Source: Aminicenans sp964648465 (lineage in GTDB: Bacteria > Acidobacteriota > Aminicenantia > Aminicenantales > Aminicenantaceae). Taken from it: DNA of 10,492 nt. Shown here piece after piece: positions 6,701-10,492 of the stretch. The notes beneath the pieces are model-generated. The model did no database searches. It saw only the letters and a program-made list of their open reading frames with translations, and was not told the DNA's origin. The position numbers and the translations under genes are program-made. Within the stretch, counting starts at the first letter, position 1, and each line of letters opens with the position of its first letter. The stretch covers positions 1-10,492 of the forward strand of contig CAZYMU010000055.1 in assembly GCA_964648465.1 (NCBI GenBank), given 5' to 3'.

Positions 6701-7054
6701 TATTTTTGATTTTGTGTGATTTGACAGCAGTATTTTTTTATGATAAGTATATCAAGATAGTTCAGAGGGACAAAATAGGGAAAAAAATGAGAGCCGGCCG
6801 ACATCAACAAAAAAACCAAATTCCTTCTATGATGATGTGGTGCAAGGATTTTCTTTAGAACCTCCTTTATTTTTCTCTTTTTTGTTCCTTCAACTCTCGG
6901 TTTTTTAAACCATCCTTCTATCCGTGCCCTTAACAAGAATGTTAAGTCCGCACACACTCTAACATCAGGTCTCGGCTCCTTAACCTATCAAAAGAACGCA
7001 ACCTTCATCGGTCCGTTAGGAATTTGCTGAAGGCAGCCGATTTGAGTTCTATCA
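6701..7054. other. Non-coding stretch; right part of the IS110 remnant
   Basis: No convincing gene. On the minus strand the segment around 6950-7054 continues from the IS110 transposase stop and is probably the element's 3' non-coding end. A perfect CTTAACA-AGAA-TGTTAAG hairpin lies at 6929-6946 without a T-run. The two open frames crossing this stretch on opposite strands are low-complexity and poorly composed. Confidence 0.35.
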
Positions 7055-7193
7055 TCATCTTTTATATGAAATATAAGAACGATTCTCTTTTAACATCCGA
7101 TAGATAATTGTCAACATACGTCTTGCTGTAGCAACCTTTGCAGGGTTTGGACCTCTCCTCCTTCCTCTGATGGTCAATTCCCATATAATTCAT
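7055..7193 (-). pseudogene. IS110-family transposase, internally deleted
   Basis: The start MNYMGIDHQR matches the beginning of IS110 transposases (MxYxGID...K/R, the first Asp of the RuvC-like DEDD domain), with a GGAGGTG Shine-Dalgarno site before it. After about ten codons the frame shifts into the family's extreme C-terminus: RGPNPAKVATARRMLTII, then YRMLKENRSYISYKR and a stop at 7055-7057. The rest of the catalytic domain and the serine-containing C-terminal domain are missing. This is an inactive deletion remnant. Confidence 0.65.
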
Positions 7194-7197
7194 TTGA

Positions 7198-7265
7198 GCA
7201 CCTCCAAAATTTAGTTTTTGACCTTGCGGGTAGTCTATCATACTATCGACTCCCGCAGGAGGTGC
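7198..7265 (-). promoter_or_regulatory. Structured leader of the IS110 remnant, may mask its Shine-Dalgarno site
   Basis: In minus-strand RNA, GCACCTCC (7265-7258) is perfectly complementary to GGAGGTGC (7205-7198), which includes the transposase Shine-Dalgarno site. Between them lies a hairpin with an 8-bp base (7223-7230 with 7252-7259, one T-G pair) and an interrupted upper stem. The two foldings share two bases, so they partly compete. IS110 elements are known to encode a structured guide (bridge/seek) RNA in a non-coding end. Whether this hairpin belongs to one, or controls translation, is inference. Confidence 0.45.
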
Positions 7266-7476
7266 ATCACATCATCATGTTACCTATCCCTTAATGAGCA
7301 GTATCTTTTTAAGCTTGTTTACCTGGCAGTTGAGGATACATCGAGAAAATGGACAACTTGACACAGAGATTGGGCTATGACATAATTTTATACGATGATC
7401 TTTTTGGAAGATCGTTTGCCCAAATATGTGTGATGTTAAAATGGAGTTTACACAGAAAAACTTACAGTCCCGTTTA

Positions 7477-8061
7477 ATGAGTAAAAGATTATCTATCTAT
7501 CTATTTCCTTTATTGGTTTTGGTTTTATTTATCTTAACTAATTGTGGTGGAATCCTTACAGGACCTCCTCACTTGCGTGTTTATAAAGGACCTGCCCAGC
7601 CAAAAGAACAAGTAGGTACTCTTCAGAGATTAGCAGCTCTGAGAATTGATGAGATCGATGGACTAACAAATGAAGAGATCAAAGAGATGAGCAATTTTGA
7701 AAGTTATGCTTTTAATGCTGCTTTTTCAGCATGGGATCTCCTTCCAGGAAAACATATTCTAAAGATCTCTGGGGTAGCAAGTCCGCATCCAGGCTTTGTA
7801 TTGAATGAAGAATATGAATGGGGCGATCAGGAAGAGTATACCAGTGAAACTGTTACTTATAGAAATGGTCTAAGAGAATTCTACCACATTAAGGGAACAT
7901 GGGAGATTGAATTTACAGTCGAATACGGACACAAATACATGCTCCAATACGACGGAAAGGAAGAAGAAGGCTTAAAAGACACTGTTTCGAGAGTATATCC
8001 TTATGTGATTGACGAGAAAACATTTGAGAAAGTGAGCACATGTAAACGGTTGAAGAAATAA
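7477..8061 (+). CDS. Putative outer-envelope lipoprotein of unknown function
   Basis: Starting at ATG 7477, the protein has 194 residues and a standard lipoprotein signal: MSKR, the hydrophobic stretch LSIYLFPLLVLVLFI, and lipobox LTNC with Cys23 as the lipidated residue. Earlier in-frame ATGs at 7426 and 7441 would give an unusually long n-region; none of the starts has a good Shine-Dalgarno site. The mature part has LAALRIDEIDG and FNAAFSAWDLLPGKHILKIS, then a charged, beta-rich segment. The L.PG.H.L.I pattern recalls PEGA-like or lipoprotein beta-sandwich modules that present a 'value at which something is exported', but no family is recognised. Low GC and no operon partner. Confidence 0.75.
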   Translation: MSKRLSIYLFPLLVLVLFILTNCGGILTGPPHLRVYKGPAQPKEQVGTLQRLAALRIDEIDGLTNEEIKEMSNFESYAFNAAFSAWDLLPGKHILKISGVASPHPGFVLNEEYEWGDQEEYTSETVTYRNGLREFYHIKGTWEIEFTVEYGHKYMLQYDGKEEEGLKDTVSRVYPYVIDEKTFEKVSTCKRLKK

Positions 8062-8291
8062 GAGAAAAATACAGGACTCCTGCTAATAACCTAAAAGTAC
8101 GGCTTTAGAATGAAAGGAATTATTGAGTCAATAGCAAAGCGTTACACAAACTAGATAAAAGATAGAAAAATATTCTTTTTTCCAAATATTCCACAAAAAA
8201 AATAAAATATGCCATAGATTCGTATGCTAAGGGGGTCAAAGAAGAAGATGTACTTGTCCTTATTGACAATACTCTTTTTGGAAAAGCTAAA

Positions 8292-9080
8292 TTGGGTGCT
8301 CTTCTTAGTCCAACAACTTTTTATGCTCATGGGGGGATGGGACAGCAACGCGTGCATATAGAAATAAATAAGATTGAAACAATATATCTGGAAGATGGCT
8401 TAGAAGGTTCAAATTGTAAGTTATACATTAACGACATTATGTTTATAGAAACTATTTTTCCAGAACCTGTGTCAATGCAAAGAGTTACAGAGATGCTGGA
8501 AAAAATGTCTAGAAAACTCCGTCCAAAAAAAAGTAAAGATAAAGATAGCACAGTCCAGGAGAAAGCGGCAAAGGCTCTGGGTAAAACAAAAGACAAAAGT
8601 GCTGCAAAACCTCTTATTGGTGCTAGGTATGATGAAAAGATGGAAGCTGCGAACGATGTATCTTCTTTGCTTGAAATATTGAAAAGCTCCAGAACTATTG
8701 GTACCTCAATATTTGATCAAGACGGATCATTAGATAAGATAGTTGAAATTGGAGCTCCTGCGGTTGAACCTTTAATTAAAGCGTTAAAAAGAGATGAAGA
8801 TGAAATTGCCCGATGGGTAGCAACAGAAGCTTTAGGAAGAATAGGGGATAACAGAGCAGTAGACCCTTTAATTGAAACATTGAAAAACGATGTACATCCA
8901 GATGTCCGATGGCATACAGCCGAAGCTTTAGGAATATTGGGTGATGAAAAGGCAGTTGAATTTTTGAAAGATGCCTTAAAAGATGAAGATAACTGGGTTC
9001 GAGATTTTGCAGAAGAGGCTTTAAAGAAGTTCAACCTAAATACAAAATCACTAAAATTTTTAAAAGATCAACAGAAGTAG
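8292..9080 (+). CDS. HEAT-repeat protein with N-terminal PH-like domain (5' end unclear)
   Basis: The first usable start in frame is TTG 8292, but homologous-looking sequence continues upstream in the same frame from 8166: IKYAIDSYAKGVKEEDVLVL, then IDNTLFGKAKLG. This suggests a start lost by mutation, or a non-standard one. The N-terminal part (DNTxFGxAKxGxLL ... IEIxKIE) resembles small bacterial PH-like domains. From about residue 85 come PBS-lyase/HEAT repeats (GAPAVEPLIKALKRDEDEIA, WVATEALGRIGDNRAVDPLI, WHTAEALGILGDEKAVEFL), a protein-interaction scaffold. The 0-frame ends at 9078-9080, but the last dozen codons look unlike the rest because the true continuation is in the -1 frame. Confidence 0.75.
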   Translation: MGALLSPTTFYAHGGMGQQRVHIEINKIETIYLEDGLEGSNCKLYINDIMFIETIFPEPVSMQRVTEMLEKMSRKLRPKKSKDKDSTVQEKAAKALGKTKDKSAAKPLIGARYDEKMEAANDVSSLLEILKSSRTIGTSIFDQDGSLDKIVEIGAPAVEPLIKALKRDEDEIARWVATEALGRIGDNRAVDPLIETLKNDVHPDVRWHTAEALGILGDEKAVEFLKDALKDEDNWVRDFAEEALKKFNLNTKSLKFLKDQQK

Positions 9081-9370
9081 ATGATGAAACTTACCTAAAT
9101 AATGCATCGGTTGAAGATATTGTGAAAAGGCTACGTGAAAAGCCACCAAGCAAGAAAATATGCTATGTAGTTTTATTTGGCAACCGTCCTCTTACGGGAA
9201 AGACTGTAGGAGATGAAACTGACATAATGTGTTTCACAAAACTAAGTAAAGCAGATGATTTTATTCGGGGATATAAAGGCTATTACCATACTACAGAGCC
9301 ATTATCAGCTATAGCAGTAAAACCACTATTCAGGTCGGGGACATCACGATCGGTAAGGACTTTGTATTGA
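9062..9370 (+). CDS. C-terminal domain of the HEAT protein in the -1 frame
   Basis: This frame continues the HEAT protein as KRSTEVDDETYLNNASVEDI, VKRLREKPPSKKICYVVLF and onward to SAIAVKP. It has a coherent composition and contains only a poor GTG start at 9122, with no Shine-Dalgarno site. It is entered from the 0 frame by a -1 slip at T TTA AAA (9059-9065). Protein-like sequence ends near 9325, where a DAHP synthase fragment takes over; the formal stop is at 9368-9370. It is either a programmed-frameshift product or half of a recently broken gene. Confidence 0.55.
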   Translation, partial: KRSTEVDDETYLNNASVEDIVKRLREKPPSKKICYVVLFGNRPLTGKTVGDETDIMCFTKLSKADDFIRGYKGYYHTTEPLSAIAVKPLFRSGTSRSVRTLY

Positions 9371-9561
9371 TAGCCGGGCCGTGCAGTGTTGAAAATGAAG
9401 AACAGACGCTAAAAATCGCTGAGGCGGTAAAAAAAGCCGGGGCCAACATGCTTCGCGGGGGGTCGTTTAAGCCCAGATCGTCACCTTATTCGTTCAGCAA
9501 TGAATCAGAGGTCACAGCAGGTGATATTGCAACCAGTTACAATGCAATTCAAGATTCTTAG
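9325..9561 (+). pseudogene. Fragment of 3-deoxy-7-phosphoheptulonate (DAHP) synthase
   Basis: The frame reads VGDITIGKDFVLIAGPCSVE, then AVKKAGANMLRGGSFKPRSS and PYSF before losing similarity at about 9495 and stopping at 9559-9561. AGPCSVE and RGG.FKPR(T/S)SPYSF are signatures of type I-beta DAHP synthases, the first enzyme of the shikimate pathway; the KPR segment binds phosphoenolpyruvate. Only about 57 of some 260 or more core residues are present, with no barrel C-terminal half. Its front end is fused to the HEAT protein's second frame and the true start is absent. A chromosomal fragment brought here by recombination. Confidence 0.7.
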
Positions 9562-9694
9562 AGTTAGACATACCAAAAGATCATGTAAAGAGAAGTTACC
9601 GTTTTTCCCTCTGGAAGTAAACAGCTGGTTACAACTTTTTAGTTTAACCTGAAATCAAGTTTAGTCTCTAACAGGGAGAAAGAGAACGGTCTAT
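9562..9694. other. Short non-coding junction
   Basis: No gene or recognised repeat between the DAHP synthase fragment and the IS91 end, apart from AT-rich sequence. Confidence 0.4.
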
Positions 9695-10076
9695 TTCCCG
9701 GCACATTTCTTGAATCTCAATCCTTGCCATGGGCAGGGTCTATTGGCAACGTCCTGCCTGTGCGTGACCGCACGCAGACAGGCATCCGGAACGTACAGTA
9801 CTTTACCGTGTGTTCTTCCATTATTTTGATCCATTCCTTCAGGAATATGAAAACCGGTTTGAGAGAGAACATGGTCACCTGCGGCCTATTGTTCAGGGAG
9901 TGGTCAAAAAATATCTAGACTGCAGCAATTCAAAGTGTGGATTTGCGCGGATAAGATGTCCTGATTGCGGCACAGAAAGGCTTCTTATGTTTTCCTGCAA
10001 GACCCCCGGCTTCTGCCCCTCTTGCCATGCCAAACGACGTGAAGAATGGGGTGAGATCGGCTCGCCTGAAAGGTAA
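9695..10076 (+). mobile_element. IS91-family element, left end and transposase N-terminal fragment
   Basis: It starts with the 36-base end segment shared with 6435-6470. The coding frame runs (after a TGA at 9765) as DRHPERTVLYRVFFHYFDPF, then VKKYLDCSNSKCGFARIRC, PDCGTERLLMFSCKTPGFCP and SCHAKRREEW. This is the N-terminal zinc-binding domain of IS91 transposases, with Cys pairs in CPDC and CPSC. Similarity stops near 10047 and the frame ends IGSPER-stop, so the HUH/Y2 nuclease domain is missing. The only in-frame start after the TGA is GTG at 9810, inside the domain, so the frame is probably dead. Confidence 0.7.
9751..9785 (+). repeat. Imperfect hairpin at the IS91 end
   Basis: CCTGCCTGTGCGTG is followed after ACCG-type bases by CACGCAGACAGG; GCCTGT and GCGTG pair with CACGC and ACAGGC, leaving a two-base CT bulge. 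It lies between the shared end segment and the transposase coding part. IS91-type elements use subterminal hairpins for recognition by their HUH transposase, which makes that role plausible. Confidence 0.45.
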
Positions 10077-10286
10077 GAAGTGCCGATGATAAAATAGGTA
10101 ATTGTTTTTTTTGAATAGTTAATCGGCAATTTTTATGAATGATTCAGGTCAGTATGGCAGCCGAGGAACAATCAGAATATATATGATACTCTAATCCCCC
10201 TAGTTCAGGGGTAAGGGTGATCTCTATTCTTTGTATGCTTCATTTGGGCTCATTTTATGTGATTCTCTCTTTGCTTCGTATTATTG
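10077..10286. other. Non-coding stretch
   Basis: No gene is supported. TGCCGAT (10081-10087) and ATCGGCA (10122-10128) form a widely spaced inverted repeat around a T-run, and CCCCT-AGTTC-AGGGG at 10197-10211 is a perfect small hairpin without a following T-run. Confidence 0.35.
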
Positions 10287-10492
10287 TGTCTAAGCAAAGT
10301 CAAAATGTCCCCCTATCTGCAAAGCAAAAATGTCCCCTTTTGGGGTGGGCAGGTGTGGTTTCTAGATAGACCTGGAGGATGTGCTTGGCTCTTGGGTCAT
10401 CTTGTTTTCTACGGGGTCTCCATTTTTGGAAGGGTGCTGTTAAGAGGCGTGATAATTTACGCACGGATCGGCGCATAGTTTTACGCACTAGC
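10287..10492 (-). mobile_element. End of an insertion sequence running out of the window
   Basis: Two direct repeats, GCAAAGTCAAAATGTCCCC (10294-10312) and GCAAAGCAAAAATGTCCCC (10319-10337), lie 25 bases apart at the outer end. Repeated ATGTCCCC-type sites are typical of IS21 and IS481-like ends, where they bind transposase. Inside, the minus strand has an open, very basic frame (10300-10488: SRLLTAPFQKWRPRRKQDDP, RAKHILQVYLETTP), likely the C-terminus of the transposase or an accessory gene, reading through into the end. The element family is not certain. Confidence 0.45.

Noticed and set aside
6664..6957. Overlapping frames of 64 and 85 codons on opposite strands
   Set aside because: AT-rich low-complexity translations without start signals or recognisable motifs.
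9367..9561. Intact small gene starting at TTG 9367
   Set aside because: The DAHP synthase similarity begins upstream of this codon, so it is an internal fragment.
1..10492. CRISPR array
   Set aside because: No regularly spaced repeats with unique spacers; the leader copies are kilobases or hundreds of bases apart.

Overview
The window reads as an accessory, heavily rearranged bacterial region. One long, intact, GC-richer gene for a P-type ATPase (1848-4544) sits among AT-richer DNA full of gene remnants. The organism is probably a Gram-negative anaerobic or sediment/groundwater lineage. The IS91-type transposase tails, the IS110 type and the fused HEAT protein recall Nitrospirota and Desulfobacterota genomes, but this is an impression, not a placement. 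The lipobox protein and Shine-Dalgarno sites of GGAGG type fit a bacterium.

Left part (1-1850): a restriction/methyltransferase C-terminal fragment and an intact HEPN-like conserved protein gene, both on the minus strand. Upstream of the latter come a conserved leader repeat (copy A), a decayed tRNA-Arg(CCG) and the tail of a TPR protein. A strong hairpin and a 21-codon upstream frame precede the ATPase gene.

Centre (1848-4544): a complete 898-residue P2-type ATPase. Its membrane part carries the cation-site residues of animal Na,K-ATPase (P2C), and no beta subunit gene is nearby.

Repeat zone (4545-6430): three more copies of the leader (D, B, C), all in the same orientation as A. Two lie next to fragments of other tRNAs (Val and Ala). 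Between them lie an orphan helix-turn-helix gene, an IS91 transposase tail and a possible flavodoxin tail. All four leaders hold a pair of TGTnACA-like direct repeats exactly 11 bp apart. My reading is that these are the decayed ends of several tRNA-targeting integrative elements that stacked up here.

Right part (6430-10492): an internally deleted IS91 derivative, and an internally deleted IS110 element with a possible Shine-Dalgarno-sequestering leader. Next come a putative lipoprotein gene and a HEAT-repeat gene whose C-terminal domain continues in the -1 frame exactly at a T TTA AAA heptamer. After these lie a DAHP synthase fragment, an IS91 N-terminal fragment and the end of another insertion sequence at the window edge. 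Apart from the ATPase, the HEPN-like gene, the HTH gene and the lipoprotein gene, little here looks complete. The genes do not form a pathway; what links them is repeated integration, transposition and deletion.
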